64,000 nt of DNA from Eutrigla gurnardus. Lineage: Eukaryota; Chordata; Actinopteri; Perciformes; Triglidae. The notes under the pieces were generated by a model. That model worked only from the letters and a program-made list of their open reading frames with translations. It was not told the DNA's origin and ran no database searches. The first letter of the stretch is position 1. Every line of letters starts with the position of its first letter. Below are positions 11,562-22,569 of the stretch, one piece after another. The stretch covers positions 5,416,001-5,480,000 of the forward strand of contig OY741268.1 of assembly GCA_963514095.1 (NCBI GenBank). Direction: 5' to 3'. Position numbers and translations under genes: made by a program.

Positions 11562-12734
11562 GTGCTTAGTCTGTCAGCCCAACTAGGAGAAACTGTCATA
11601 CAGCAGTACCACAAAGAACAGGTGGTGTGCCCTCATAGGATGCATGGTAGTGTTTTCACAACTGCTGCAGTTGATAACATTGACCATAACCCTAGCTCAA
11701 CTACATCAAAAACGTCCTTCCATGGCACAGGCATCTCGCTTTTTCAACACCCTGCTTTTTCAGGTCAAGGAGTTGACCGCAGCATAGCAATTGTTGGAGG
11801 TTCTGCAAGACAGAAGACAATAGGCCATTTGCCAAGCTACTACACAGAAGTTCCACCGGTTGTCAGTAGCACCACAAAGGCACCTATACCACCTAGCACT
11901 GTGGCAACTCTGAGCAGGAAGAACTCCAACCAGAACACCAAGGAAGAGTACTGCTGGCTGGAAAATGTGCGGAAGATTATAGAGTATGTGTCTAATGATG
12001 GAGAAAACTCTGTGAATCAGAGTGAGGACAACATGTCTTGGGCTGCATACCATGCATGTCAAAACCCTACAAGGAAAAAAGTCATCTGTCCAAGTTCCTT
12101 ACTCCCCTTATTCCAGGAGAGTGCTCACACACTGGCAATGATAAAACACTCACTGGATATAGTCAGAAAGGCAGTTCAGCATCTGAATGTTGGGCAGACA
12201 CCAGTAGTAACCTTTGATCAACCCTTGTATGCCATTGCCAAGCGGATCCAGTGGAAGTGGCCAGAAACATATGGAGAAGACAAACTGGTTGTGATGTTTG
12301 GTGGCCTGCATATAGAGATGGCAGCTCTGAAGACTCTAGGTGACTGGTTGCAAGGCAGTGGCTGGGTTGAAGCACTGGTGCAAGCAGAGATCACAACTGC
12401 AGGCACTGCAGACTCCCTCTTGCGTGCAATCCATGTTACTCGTTCCAGACGTGCCCACCAAGTCACAGCAGCTGCATTATATATCCTGCAACATCGGGCC
12501 TACGATAACCGTGACACAGCAAATGATGAACCTTTGAGCTTTGATGAATGGTGTGCAAAAAGGGGAGAGAGCTCTCCTCAGTTCCAGTACTGGGCGACAG
12601 TCATGGCACTGGAGCTGTGTTTACTGATCTTTGTGCGATCCCAGCGTCAGTCCTCCTTTAGCATGTACCTTGATGCTCTAACAGAGCTTGTACCATGGTT
12701 CTTTGCTCTGGACCACACCAACTATGCTCGTTGA
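11562..12734 (+). pseudogene. Transposase-like protein remnant of the 2.8-kb transposon
   Basis: This 390-codon frame begins at a GTG. The frame is open upstream to a stop at 11448, and the first in-frame ATG is at 11640, so the true start or an upstream exon is unknown. There is no signal peptide or membrane span. The most conserved-looking part is residues about 240-310, with 'VVMFGGLHIEMAALKTLGDW', 'GTADSLLRA', 'RRAHQVTAAALY' and a Cys/Trp-rich 'FDEWC' later. This is the style of a large family of uncharacterised TE proteins seen in fishes and cnidarians (recollection, not searched). The stop at 12732 looks secondary, because reading on in the same frame gives 'IPVHLRDMSELSARHPDIAR' before a second stop at 12801. 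Sequence then jumps to the cysteine-rich segment, so a large piece containing the presumed catalytic centre seems deleted. I consider it dead. Confidence 0.6.
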
Positions 12735-12799
12735 ATCCCAGTGCATCTCCGTGATATGTCTGAACTATCAGCAAGACACCCGGATATTGCCAGAGAAGG

Positions 12800-12965
12800 G
12801 TGAAGAGAGAAGGAATGTTTGAGCCCCACTGGACAACCCTGCCACAGGCATCGAAAGCTTGTCATGAACTGATATCTTGTGGTTGCAAGAGTGGTTGCAA
12901 AAAGCTCTGCAGGTGCAAGAAGGCTGCTCTTCGGTGCACAGGCCTCTGCTTCTGTGAGGGAGAAT
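12800..12965 (+). pseudogene. CXC (tesmin/TSO1-like) cysteine-rich DNA-binding remnant
   Basis: The frame from 12800 contains SCGCKSGCKKLCRCKKAALR followed by CTGLCFCEGE. The spacing CxC-x3-C-x3-CxC-x6-C-x3-CxC resembles a CXC/CRC zinc-binding repeat. In host proteins this binds DNA, and it also occurs at the C-terminus of some transposases. It directly follows the transposase-like remnant in the same element. The frame runs on as low-complexity sequence to 13081. A pyrimidine-rich tract ending in AAG near 13128 could have been a splice acceptor for a final exon. One exon of a dead transposon gene is the likeliest reading. Confidence 0.6.
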
Positions 12966-13474
12966 CACATTCAATCACATATATAAATAAATACATTCAG
13001 CTAACCATATCTCTGATTAACTCAAGGTTAAAGGTCAGTGTTTCATCTATTTTGTACATTCAGTATACTGAAAATAATTAATCTAGCAATGTAATCTGAC
13101 AAATTATTTTTTCTTTTTTCTTTTTAAGGAGCAACCGAAGAATGGGAATGGCCTGTGAATGGGAATATGGAGACAAAAAAATGTTATAAAAAGTTTTCTA
13201 TTACACTGTAATAAAGCTTTTGTCACTTTAACATGTTTCTAAATTATATTTGTGGTGCTGAAAACATGAAACAGCGGCTGTAGGGTAGGCAAAGCATTCC
13301 ACGCCAGTAACCACCGGCGGCCATTTTTAAAAATGGCCGCCACAGCCATCAGAAAAAAAAATTCCGATGGCCCAATATCCAGATTCATTAAACATGTATT
13401 CAGCAATGAGTGTACCAAATTTGATGCTTTTATCACAAAATGAACGATTGTTCAGCTAATCCGCCCCACTATAA

Positions 13475-14289
13475 AGAAAAGAAAATATCTGAACTGTGTT
13501 GTACCTTTAAACTCTTCTGATAATATGATGATCATATTTATTTATAGACATATCAGAAAGAAGTCTGAATCAGTCATGCTATTTCCAATCTGAACATTTT
13601 TTTTTACCATCATGAATCCTCTATATCAGTTAGGTCTGATAGTTATAAGCACTATAATACTAACAGATCCCAGCTGCGGTTTCAATCTGTATAATCAGCA
13701 TGCTGTATTGTTGCAAATGAAAAGATATTACATAATTCATCCCAAACGTATCCAAATGTAAAAGGGAACTGATTACAACTGTTTTTACAGAACGTGTCGG
13801 TGACATGTCCAGCAGAGGTTCAAACTCTCTGGTTGGATGTTTCTAGAAAGAGTTGTAGCTGACGTCACTGACTTCCACCTTTCTTTTAATCCCAAACATG
13901 GATATTTCCCAACAGTTGTTCATCTTGTGTACTGATGATTCCCATGTCTTTAAGGCTTGTATGTCATTGAAAAGACCCTGAATTATTAACAATATTCCGC
14001 GATTTTTTAAAAGAGATTATAAAGTTGGGAATTAGTGTTTTGTATAGTAAATGACGATGATATAGATGAAATAACTGTCATTCATGCTAGCGTTTTTCAT
14101 TTTTTGCTGTTTTCCTTTCTTGTAAAGATCCATAATCTGGATGGGATTATTCCATCTAAATGTGAAATAATACTGTCCTTCCACTTCCCAACTCTGTGTT
14201 TTATTATTATTTTCTTTTAGCCTCCTGATAGATTTGATATAGGATGTGATATGATGTAGAAGATGTTTGGTGCTTTGATGAGTGGCTTT
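13475..14289. other. AT-rich stretch with no recognised gene
   Basis: Open frames here are short, and two overlap on opposite strands at 14032-14304 without any domain signature. No repeat boundary or RNA gene is apparent. Confidence 0.55.
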
Positions 14290-14447
14290 AGATTTCTCTG
14301 CCAATTGAATTGAAAATCAAATAAGAGAGCGAGGGCAGATAACCATCTCCCTGTTTTTATTAGCTGATGGATCTGCCATCGGTTTAACCTCCTAATCAGC
14401 TATCGCCTTGCTCGCCCCGCTGCTACTGCTTCAATTAATGCTGAGAG

Positions 14448-14451
<4 letters not shown>

Positions 14452-14502
<51 letters not shown>
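14452..14502. repeat. (GA)n microsatellite
   Basis: An almost pure GA run about 50 bp long with two interruptions. It follows directly on a non-repetitive, TAAT-containing stretch (14290-14440). Confidence 0.95.
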
Positions 14503-15084
14503 ACTAATGAAAGATGGTGGAGGAGATGCAGGAAAATGAAAGTGGCTGACAGACAGATGGAGAGATTCACTAGCAGGAGATAGAGAGCCAGGGAAGGTGA
14601 TTGTTCCTTTCATTTCATTTTTTGGTTTATATTTTGGATATTTTCATATTGTCATTTGTTTAAATATTTCTGTTATGCTGTTCTGCTGGCATTCTTGTTG
14701 ACTTTTGTATACAATATATAATTATACTAAAAGCTGTTAATTGGCAGTTTTATTTTAATTCAACGTCTAATTTACTGTGATTACAGTTTTTAGACGATTT
14801 ATGTCAATCAGTTTAGAGGAAATATACACATTTGTTTAATTTCCAAGCATGAAATAAGACAAATCTGAAGTTAGACAAATGACATTCATCATATACAGGA
14901 AGTGAATGTGTTTAGTTTGACTTTACCAGCAATTCAGATTTCTGTCTTTTTCAGAATTTCCTCCATTTTATCCTCTTTTTCTCAATTCTTCTGCTAACAT
15001 GCTAGTGAGCTGGGAACCAGCTACACAGGTAGCTCACACATCTGGCTAAGAGAGCTCTATGAAGCAGCATAGACGCAAACTTTC

Positions 15085-15390
15085 CATTTTTTCACATTGC
15101 TCAGCACAACTTATAAATTAATGTATTTTAACTGCAATTATGGTTAATTCCTGAACCACATCAGTGGTCAAACAACGTTCACTACAAAACCAACGTTAGG
15201 TTTAGACAACAAAACCAACGTTAGGTTTAGACAACAAAACCAACGTTAGGTTAAGACAACAAAACCAACGTTAGGTTTAGACAACAAAACCAACGTTAGG
15301 TTTAGACAACAAAACCAACGTTAGGTTAAGAAGACAAAAATCAAATTACTTTCTATTAGTTAGTGCTGAGGGACATGGAAAAAAAGAAGT
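15085..15390 (+). repeat. Interspersed repeat family C, copy 2, with internal tandem array
   Basis: Matches 8200-8480 over 'ttgctcagcacaactta-aaattaatgtatttt' and 'cactacaaaacca'. It then expands into the 25-bp array listed separately. Confidence 0.65.
15182..15337. repeat. 25-bp minisatellite (about 6 units)
   Basis: The unit is AACAAAACCAACGTTAGG followed by TTTAGAC, with some units reading TTAAGAC. The core GTTAGGTTTAGACAAC is the reverse complement of the core of the 27-bp array at 2333-3035. A single non-amplified unit occurs near 41500-41530 in family C copy 3. Confidence 0.93.
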
Positions 15391-15424
15391 ACTCATTTAT
15401 TTTGTATTATTATGCAAATAGAGG

Positions 15425-15676
15425 GTGCTGCACAGTGGTGTAGTGGTTAGCAAGAAACACTCTTGAAACCCCGGTTTTGGGTTCGGACTCCTTTTGTGTG
15501 TTTATGATTTCTAAATGCCCCATAGGTGTGAATGTGAGCGTGAATGGTTGTTTGTCAGCCCTGTGATTATCTGGTTACCTGCCAGGTGAACCTGCCTTCA
15601 CTCAATGTCAACTGGGATCGACTCCTAGTCTCCCACGACCATGAACACAGGATAAATGGTTGATAATGGACGGATT
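15425..15676 (+). mobile_element. SINE-like/L2-tail retroelement, diverged near full-length copy
   Basis: Begins 'gctgcacagtggtgtagtgg' and has a damaged B-box-like 'gggttcggac'. It continues through 'gtgaatgtgagcgtgaatggttg', 'ctgccttca-tcaatg' and 'gataaatggttgataatggacgga' at the tail. It abuts the Tc1-like element at 15686. Confidence 0.8.
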
Positions 15677-15685
15677 ATGCAAATA

Positions 15686-16705
15686 CACTATATTGCCAAA
15701 AGTATTCATTCACCCATCCAAATATTTGAAATCAGACGTTCCAATCACTTCCATGGCCACAGGTGTATAAAAGCAAGCACCTAGGCATGCAGACTGTTTC
15801 TATAAACGTGTGAAAGAATGGGTCGCTCTCAGGAGCTCAGTGAATTCCAGCGTGGTACTGTGATAGGATGCCACCTGTGCAACAAGTCCAGTCATGAAAT
15901 GTCCTCACTTCTAAATATTCCAGTCAACTGTCAGTGGGATTCTAACAAAGTGGAAGCGATTGGAAACGACAGCAACTCAGCCAAGAAGTGGTAGACCACG
16001 TAAAATGATGGAGCGGGTCAGCGGATGCTGAGGCACACCGAGGTCACCAACAGAGGTCACCAACTTTCTGTAGAGTCATCACTACAGACCTCCAAACTTC
16101 ATGTGGCTTTCAGATTAGCTCAAGAACAGTGTAGAGAGCTTCATGGAATGGGTTTCCATGACGATCAGCTGCATCCAAGCCATACATCATACATGCAGTG
16201 GTGTAAAGCATGCTGCCACTGGACTCTAGAGCAGTGGAGACGTTCTCTGGAGTGACCAATCACGCTTATCCATCTGGCAATCTGATGGACGAGTCTGGGT
16301 TTGGTGGTTGCCAAGACAACGGTACTTGTTGGACTGCATTGTGCCACGTGTAAAGGTAAGACATGGATGAGAGAGTTTGGTGTGGATGAACCTGACTGGC
16401 CTGCACAGAGTCCTGACCTCAACCCGATAGAACACCTTTGGGATGAATTAGAGTGGAGACTGAGAGCCAGGCCTTCCCATCCAACATCAGTGTGTGACCT
16501 CACAAATACACTTCTGGAAGAATGGTCAAAAAGTCCCATAAACACACTCCTAAACCTTGTGGAAAGCCTTCCAGAAGAGTTGCAGCTGTTGTAGCTGCAA
16601 AGGTTGGACCGACGTCATATTAAACCCTATGGATTAAGAATGGGATGTCAATTAAGTTCATATGCGAGTCAAGGCAGGTGAGCGAATACTTTTGGCAATA
16701 TAGTG
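15686..16705 (+). mobile_element. Tc1-like DNA transposon, internally deleted
   Basis: The ends are perfect inverted repeats beginning CACTATATTGCCAAAAGTAT, and they stay matched for 22 bp. TA target duplications lie at 15684-15685 and 16706-16707, diagnostic of Tc1/mariner. At 1,020 bp it is shorter than complete relatives (about 1.2-1.6 kb), in line with the loss of the middle of the transposase gene. Confidence 0.95.
15818..16594 (+). pseudogene. Tc1-like transposase, frameshifted and internally deleted
   Basis: An ATG at 15818 opens MGRSQELSEFQRGTVIGCHL, the N-terminal helix-turn-helix region that binds the inverted repeats. The frame is lost near 15930. Further family pieces follow in different frames: 'RELHGMGFHDDQ' and 'QWCKACCHWTLEQWRRSL' (16132-16255), then 'EFGVDEPDWPAQSPDLNPIE' and 'HLWDELEWRLRARPSH' up to a stop near 16594. 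The PDLNPIEHLWDELE block carries the last acidic residue of the DDE catalytic triad. The segment between 'RVWVW' (about 16290) and 'TWMREFGVD' has lost roughly 200 bp, including the region of the second catalytic aspartate. Transposition activity is therefore excluded. Confidence 0.92.
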
Positions 16706-16707
16706 TA

Positions 16708-17690
16708 GGACTTGATTTGTTGACAATGTTTATTTAAAAAAAATCGATAAAATACTGATCACAGAGAAATAATAACATAATGACACATACAATATCTGAC
16801 CATGATGAGACAACGTTGACGAGGCATTGTTCAGTTATTTTAAAACACTTCCTGAGCACGGTTTTGTACATACAAGGTTTTCCACCCAGCGATAAAGTTG
16901 ATCAAAGTTAAACTTGATGTTAAAGATTTCTGCAGATGAACGTTGGTGCCTTGAGTGAATCCACTGACTAAAACAAGTGGAATACATTTTCTCAAAGATC
17001 TGATAACAAGGTATTTCCATAAAATAACAGAATCAGGTATCTTTCCGTGTGTAAACTGCAGCAGTGACCCAGCTCTAGAAAGCCCTGTGTCCTCCCTCTA
17101 ATTATGTCTCTGTAATAGATCCACCTCAACCACTTCACTGTGGCTGAACGTTGCTGCAGGCAGGAGACTCCATCCAGGTTTAATGGGGGCTTTGTAATTC
17201 AGGCCTGCAGCTCCCTGATGCAAACACAGAGTACTTAACTGGCTTTACCTTCTTCTCTGACTCTACCTGGGATCATCCTCTTCTCATTATTTCCACCTTC
17301 CTTACTTGCACATTTCAATTATTATTTCCCTCTGTCCGTCTATCTTATATTTGTACTCCTCTCTGCCTTGGCTCCTCAGGTTTAATTGAGTGTTGTTTTG
17401 TTTTCACTAGGACACCGTTAACAAGGGTTGCTTCAACATCTGAACCTGGCTGATCCATGGAGACCACCACCAGTTGATCGGTTGTCAGTCAATAGAGGAC
17501 ATTTCAAATGTGTCAATGTGTTTAACCGCTGGGAGGGAGTGTAAAGAGAGGAGGAATGGATGGATGCTGTAGCCTACACAGCTGTGTTGTATGTATGTAC
17601 AATGTATGTGCAGAGCACAAAAAGGTTTGCAATGTGGTTTGATGCATTGACGGATGTAGTCATGGTGACATCAGTCATCGGTGTAAGAGT
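16708..17690. other. Stretch with no recognised gene
   Basis: Short open frames only (17560-17766 plus, 16835-17020 minus), with no domain or codon structure that I trust. No repeat landmark is seen until about 17700. Confidence 0.5.
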
Positions 17691-17699
17691 TTCAGCAGC

Positions 17700-18345
17700 A
17701 GCAAACTTACTGGATCTGGTTCCATCTGGCTTCTGGTGTGAAACTGTTAACAAAGTTAGCTTGTAAGTAATCTTAGTAGCTTATTGCATTGGTAGCATGT
17801 TGGATGCAATGGCGTGGTTGCGACAACGAGATTGCACCATTAGGGAGGCCTTTATTAGTTACTTCTTCCGTCCATGGTATCGGCTTCCTTCATATGTTTG
17901 GTGTCTTTGTTTGAGAGACAGACTGTCTGTGGTCCCCCAGAGGTCTAGATAGTAGCTCACATTAGTCCAGAGACCAGACCAGACTATGTGGAGAAACCAG
18001 AGACTGTTTGTGGTACAATAAATAAATAATATTTATGTCTAGATTGCCTTATTTGGAGTGTTGATGGAGCAGCTATGTCAGCATAGCCTAGCACCCATCA
18101 ACCAGACTCCATTCAGAAAACAAGCATTTTAAAAGTGGCTGAAACAATTAAAACCAGCACCCAACCTTCAGAGGCTTCATTTGAAGACCAAATGCGTCCC
18201 AGCTGCTAAGACAAAGCTGTCCCATCTCAAAGACTCCTTCAAATGCAGCCCAGAAATGTGGCCTTCTTTTACGGATTCAGAGGATCCAACTGATGGATCA
18301 TTCAAGGCCTAACATATCCGAAGATTCATTGTGCTCTGTCGACCA
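17700..18345 (-). repeat. Composite of interspersed repeats
   Basis: 17700-17805 carries 'actggatctggttccatctgg-ttctggtgtgaaactgttaacaaagttagctt' of the CCAAGATGGC family. 18030-18140 is homologous to 46275-46390 in inverse orientation ('gtgctaggctatgctaacattg'). 18150-18345 matches 9180-9350. No gene. Confidence 0.65.
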
Positions 18346-19337
18346 AACCATATCATTTCAGAGACTGCACAGTTCAGTCTTTGTGGTTTGGATGGAGGTT
18401 GAGGTTTAGATCAGAGTTAAGGATTCAGATGGTTGGATGATATTTGAGATGAAGTTTAAAGGTTTGAAAGAAGACGTGGATGAAAGACTTTTGGACAAGT
18501 TGAAATTTTGGAAGAATATATGGATGAAAGGTTTGAGATGAGGCTACAACTTTAAAGAAGAAGACTGAGACCAATGTGCAGGTGGAGGTTTTGTTGGCGT
18601 TGTGTACTTGTATCCATTCAACAATCCTGTTTTATGAAGTGCAGCAAAACCGCCAGCAGCTGCTCTGACTTTTATCTGATTTCTTCTTTTCCCCCAAATG
18701 TATACAAGTCCATTTAATCTGCCCAGCAACCACAAATGACATTTTGAAGTCTGTGCTCATTTTCTTTCCTGAGAGCAACAGAAACAGCCAGAGGCCTCCC
18801 CCTGCTGTTTACCAACTTTACATTGATGTTATCCCACTCGGCTCAGACTGCTGTAATAGGACTCAATACTACAGGCCCCTGGCCACTCAACCAATACAGC
18901 CAATCACTGAGAGGCTGCGCTGTGATAATAACAGCCAAAGGTAATGTGCATGCAAGTGTAAATGTTAGAGGCTGTATGTCTGTGTGTGTGTGTGTGTTTT
19001 GGGTGAAATCTATATTTGTGTTTATTCTGTTCGAGCTGCCAACAGCAGCAGATTGATGCCAGAAATCGGTAGATCGTTGGCCGCATCTGGACTCCAAACA
19101 AACCTGCTGCAGAGCTGCATGTCAACGAGACGCTCTAGGTGTTAGTGATTAGACAAGACCCGTTATATGTCTGCTGGTGTGTGTGGGTGTGTGTGCGTGT
19201 GTTTTCAGCATCTACAAGAGGAGAAATGGATCCCGCTGAAAGTCTAAAATCAGCTTCCCATCCAACGTTATTTCTAGTGCAGCGCCATTACAGTTGTTTG
19301 TGATTGCCGACACACTATTTGTGTCTCAAACCTCTAC

Positions 19338-19690
19338 ACCAGCCATCCCCAATTAGCGGCCCGCGGGCCAAATCCGGCCTGCAAGAGCAAAGTATCCGGC
19401 CCGTGCGGAACCACTGACACTATGCAATAACCTGCCATAAGGTGAAATAAAGAGTTTGGTAAAGTTAGAAATATATTCACAGATTCAAACTTACGGGATC
19501 AATAAATCTGAAGTGAAACGTTTTTCAAACACAAATCATGCCTCTGACCAACTGCAATATCATAGACTACGAGCTACAAGGACCAAAACCCCAACTTTGT
19601 TTTACAAAAATAAGCCATCCTCCGAGCTGGAAGGAGAACATTGATCTCTATGTGCAGCCGGCAGCCGGGGCGAGTGCAGGGACCGTCTGC
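19338..19690 (+). repeat. Probable hAT-derived repeat fragment
   Basis: 'attagcggcccgcgggccaaatccggcc' followed by 'atccggcccgtgcgg' is the kind of 'GGCCCGCGGGCC' terminus common in hAT-type repeats of vertebrates. No target duplication could be found, because the right side is cut by the next array. A 91-codon frame overlapping it (19538) has no domain I can name. Confidence 0.4.
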
Positions 19691-19737
19691 AAATTGCGAG
19701 ACAAAAGCAAGACGCTGCAAACAAAAATCATGAGTGT

Positions 19738-20105
19738 GAATGGTTGTCTGTCTCTACATGTCAGCCCTGTGATAGACTGGTTACCTGTCTGTCTCTACAT
19801 GTCAGCCCTGTGATAGACTGGTTACCTGTCTGTCTCTACATGTCTCCCTGTGATAGACTGGTTACCTGTCTGTCTCTACATGTCAGCCCTGTGATAGACT
19901 GGTTGCCTGTCTGTCTCTACATGTCAGCCCTGTGATAGACTGGTTACCTGTCTGTCTCTACATGTCAGCCCTGTGATAGACTGGTTGCCTGTCTGTCTCT
20001 ACATGTCAGCTCTGTGATAGACTGGCTACCTGTCCAGGTGTACCCTGCCTTCGCCCAATGACAGCTGGGATCGGCTCCAGTCCCCCCACGACCCTGAATA
20101 CAGGA
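19738..20105 (+). mobile_element. SINE-like/L2-tail retroelement with internal 41-bp array (7 units)
   Basis: Starts at the element's internal 'gtgaatggttgtctgtctctacatgtc'. It then repeats a 41-bp segment seven times (TTACCTGTCTGTCTCTACAT followed by GTCAGCCCTGTGATAGACTGG; 40 bp in a TCTCCC variant). It ends with the usual 'gtgtaccctgccttcgcccaatgacagctg' and 'acaggataagtc' tail. The canonical copy at 31107 has this segment once. Confidence 0.9.
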
Positions 20106-20260
20106 TAAGTCTTGCTAGATCCAGTGAATCCAGCTTGGTTGAAGTTCAACAAGCACCTCTGGATGTATCATGATCTCAGACTGGTGTTTGGTTTCCTGGT
20201 GTATCTGGGACTCCAACATGTACAAAGCAGCAATAGTGGTGATTTGGCATATAACCATCG
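20105..20260 (+). repeat. Dispersed repeat fragment, inverse of 46045-46145
   Basis: 'cttgctagatccagtgaatccagcttgg' and 'ctcagac-ggtgtttgg' match the reverse complement of the sequence near 46045-46145. The 101-bp core is clearly homologous but diverged. Confidence 0.6.
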
Positions 20261-20595
20261 TTGGTCACCTCCGACAATCATTATCATTCTGTTGTGAGCC
20301 AACATGACCGTCGGGAGAGAGAGTGTTGCTCAGTGGTAAAGTAGTAATGAGGTAAATTAATGTTTACAGTGTTTGATGTGTTGGATGTCGTCCTACAAAT
20401 CCCACCGATGTCTGTCTGTTCAGTTGATAAGTAAAAGACAGCAGCATTAGTTTTTATGGGCCTGAAGGTCAGCAGGACACAACCATGACAGTTAGTAAAC
20501 CACTAGAGCTCCATGGTAACCAAAGAGTCTGGAGTACATCACCATTGAGAAGTGATGTTTGACAATGGAAGCTTTTCTTTACCAAACAAGTTCCT

Positions 20596-20866
20596 TCCCT
20601 AGTTTATTCCTTCAGCCCTATGTCCCCTAAGCCCTATGTCCCCTCAGCCCTTTGTTCCCTCACTCTATGTTCCCCCACCCTATGTTCCCTCACCCCTATG
20701 TTCCCTCACCCTATGCCCCCTCAGCCCTATGTTCCCCCACCCTATGTTCCCTCACCCTATGTTCCCTCACCCTATGTTCCCTCACCCTATGCCCCCTCAG
20801 CCCTATGTTTCCTCACCCTATGTCTCCTCACCCCTATGTCCCCTCAGCCCTTTGTTCCCGTAGGAC
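20596..20866 (+). repeat. 14-15-bp minisatellite
   Basis: Units read TTCCCTCACCCTATG, CCCTCAGCCCTATGT and close variants. All three plus frames are open across it, giving Pro-rich repeats (FPHPM, VPSPY). These are by-products of the repeat and not genes. Confidence 0.93.
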
Positions 20867-21239
20867 CTAATTTTGATGGGAGGAAAATTTCACAGAAATG
20901 TGGGAACATGGGGACGACCCATTGAAAAAAGGTAAGAAAGTAACAACCAAGAAATGGCCCTTACATTGAAACCAGTTTAAGCCTTATATTATTATATAAG
21001 CCTGAAGAGTAAGTTCAACTTTAGTTTCTTCCAGAAAAAAATATATTCATGAGTGACTGAGATGGGGATATTTCATTCAATGAGGGTTATTTTTTAAACC
21101 AGCCACATAACAAAAAGGTAGTTATTATCAGTTGGAGCTCTTTGCGGTTGTTTCTTGGAAATCTCTTAATTTCAGAAAATACCAGACCACATTCCAAGGT
21201 GGCCACATTCTCACTGAGTCCAGATCTCAGTGAGGTGTG

Positions 21240-21470
21240 GACAGCATATGGACACAAACGTATCAATATAGGTCTCCAGCCAACCCCTTTTCACTGGCAA
21301 ATAGTCAGCTTGGTCAGGGCTCCTTGGTGTCTGACACTGACGCTTCATGTAGTGTGTGAGCATTTGTATGTGATGCAGCCACCCACTGCATTATGGGTAG
21401 AGCAACAGAGGAAATATAAAGAGAGAGGGAGGCAGGGGAGGTGGACAGGTCAAACAAATGCAGGACTTTA
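21240..21470 (+). repeat. Interspersed repeat shared with 8985-9180
   Basis: 'gtctgacactgacgctt', 'gtgagcatttgtatgtga' and 'cagccacccactgcattatgggta' match the copy at 9060-9130. Confidence 0.65.
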
Positions 21471-21675
21471 GTCCAGGAGAAAGTTAGTGTCATGGGTCTA
21501 ACTGAAAGTACATATTTTGTCACATGAGTAGTTAGTAATGTGAATCATTAGTCAAATCAAATCATAGCTTTTCCTAAAGCTAACAAAGTGCTTTTGTTGC
21601 CTAAACGTAACTTCCTCTAAATTTTATTGTGAAAAGACACTATGCATGTAACAAGCAAATAAGACGCCGTCACTG

Positions 21676-22345
21676 ACAGGAAGTGACCATATTTGGACTA
21701 TGGAGGCATGACAAGTGGATCTGATAAATAAAAGCAGAGCAGCAATCTTACTGGATCTGGATCCATCTGGATTCTGGTGTGAAACTGTTAACAAAGTTAG
21801 CTTCATAATTCAAGGTCAACTTCACAGCTAAGTGTTAAAGTCATCTTACTAGCTAACTGCATTGGTAGCGGGGTAGCGAGTGACCTGTCAATCAGCAGGT
21901 AGCCCCGCCCCTAAAGCATCCCCTGCTTTCTGGTCTATTTCACTCTAAATGGACCATAATGTACTAAATGAACATCAGGCTGGATTGAAGAAGACTTGCA
22001 ACTAGAGATTGAGACCATAAACTCATGTTTACAATGTTTACTGAGATAATACATCAAGAGAGAAGTAGGACCATTTTCTCATACACTTCTTTACAATCAG
22101 ACTTCTGTTTGCAAACAGAGAAGTCGCCCCCTGATGGCCAGTAGATAGAATGCAATTTTTTCAGCCTTGGCTTCACTTTCCAGATTGAAGGTTGCTGCCT
22201 GGGATTTTCTCTATTCTAAATAGCTGGGATCACAAAAATGTTAAGACCTGTGTTCAAAGCACAAAAGATTTAAGTTAAAAGTTAAGGCACTTCCGCATTG
22301 GCTTCTCGGTTCAGAAGCGGAGGTTGCCGTCTCGTGTAACAATGC
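21676..22345 (-). repeat. CCAAGATGGC interspersed repeat family, long copy
   Basis: Read on the minus strand it is colinear with 36130-36665. The shared order is 'gatcccagctat', 'tcccaggcagcaacct', 'tctatctactggcca', 'ggggcgac', 'gtctca-tctctagtt', 'aatccagc-tgatgttcatttagtac', 'aaagcaggggatgctttaggggcgggg', 'ctgctgattgacagg', 'ccagatggatccagatccagtaag' and 'ccaaatatggtcact'. About 530 bp are shared. It has no protein frame and is probably a nonautonomous element, class unknown. Confidence 0.8.
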
Positions 22346-22494
22346 GTATATTGACATGCTGTCGCTGACATCACTGCAAAAGTGATGTTCGAGGGGAATG
22401 TAGAGCATCAAAGTTTGAAGCTTTTTATTTGATGAATTGGATTAGAACATAATCAAATGGGTTTGTTGTTTTTAACACCTGCAGTCTTTTCCTA

Positions 22495-22496
<2 letters not shown>

Positions 22497-22544
<48 letters not shown>

Positions 22545-22562
22545 CACACACACACACACACA
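22497..22562. repeat. (TC)n(AC)n microsatellite
   Basis: A CT run of about 40 bp followed by CATA and a CA run. The long minus-strand frame across it (Arg/Glu alternation) is an artefact. Confidence 0.95.
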
Positions 22563-22569
22563 CTGCAGT

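Larger units (their letters stand above)
10659..13471 (+). mobile_element. 2.8-kb DNA transposon with CXC-type protein remnant, superfamily unassigned
   Basis: The left end TAGTGGGGCGGATTAGCT is the exact inverse of the right end. Similarity between the two ends continues for roughly 110 bp with one short indel (shared blocks AACAATCGTTCA, TTTGTGATAAAAGCAT, TGGATATTGGGCCA). TAA flanks both ends (10656-10658 and 13472-13474), consistent with a three-base target duplication. Inside are a long but decayed protein frame (11562-12734) and a cysteine-rich segment (about 12855-12961). Subterminal GCCGCC/GGCGGCC palindromes lie near 13312-13340. A three-base duplication would fit Harbinger or Academ-type elements, but I cannot choose between these from sequence alone. 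Confidence 0.85.

Noticed and set aside
20620..20925. Proline-rich gene
   Set aside because: Three overlapping frames are open because of a 15-bp minisatellite, and no conserved domain is present.
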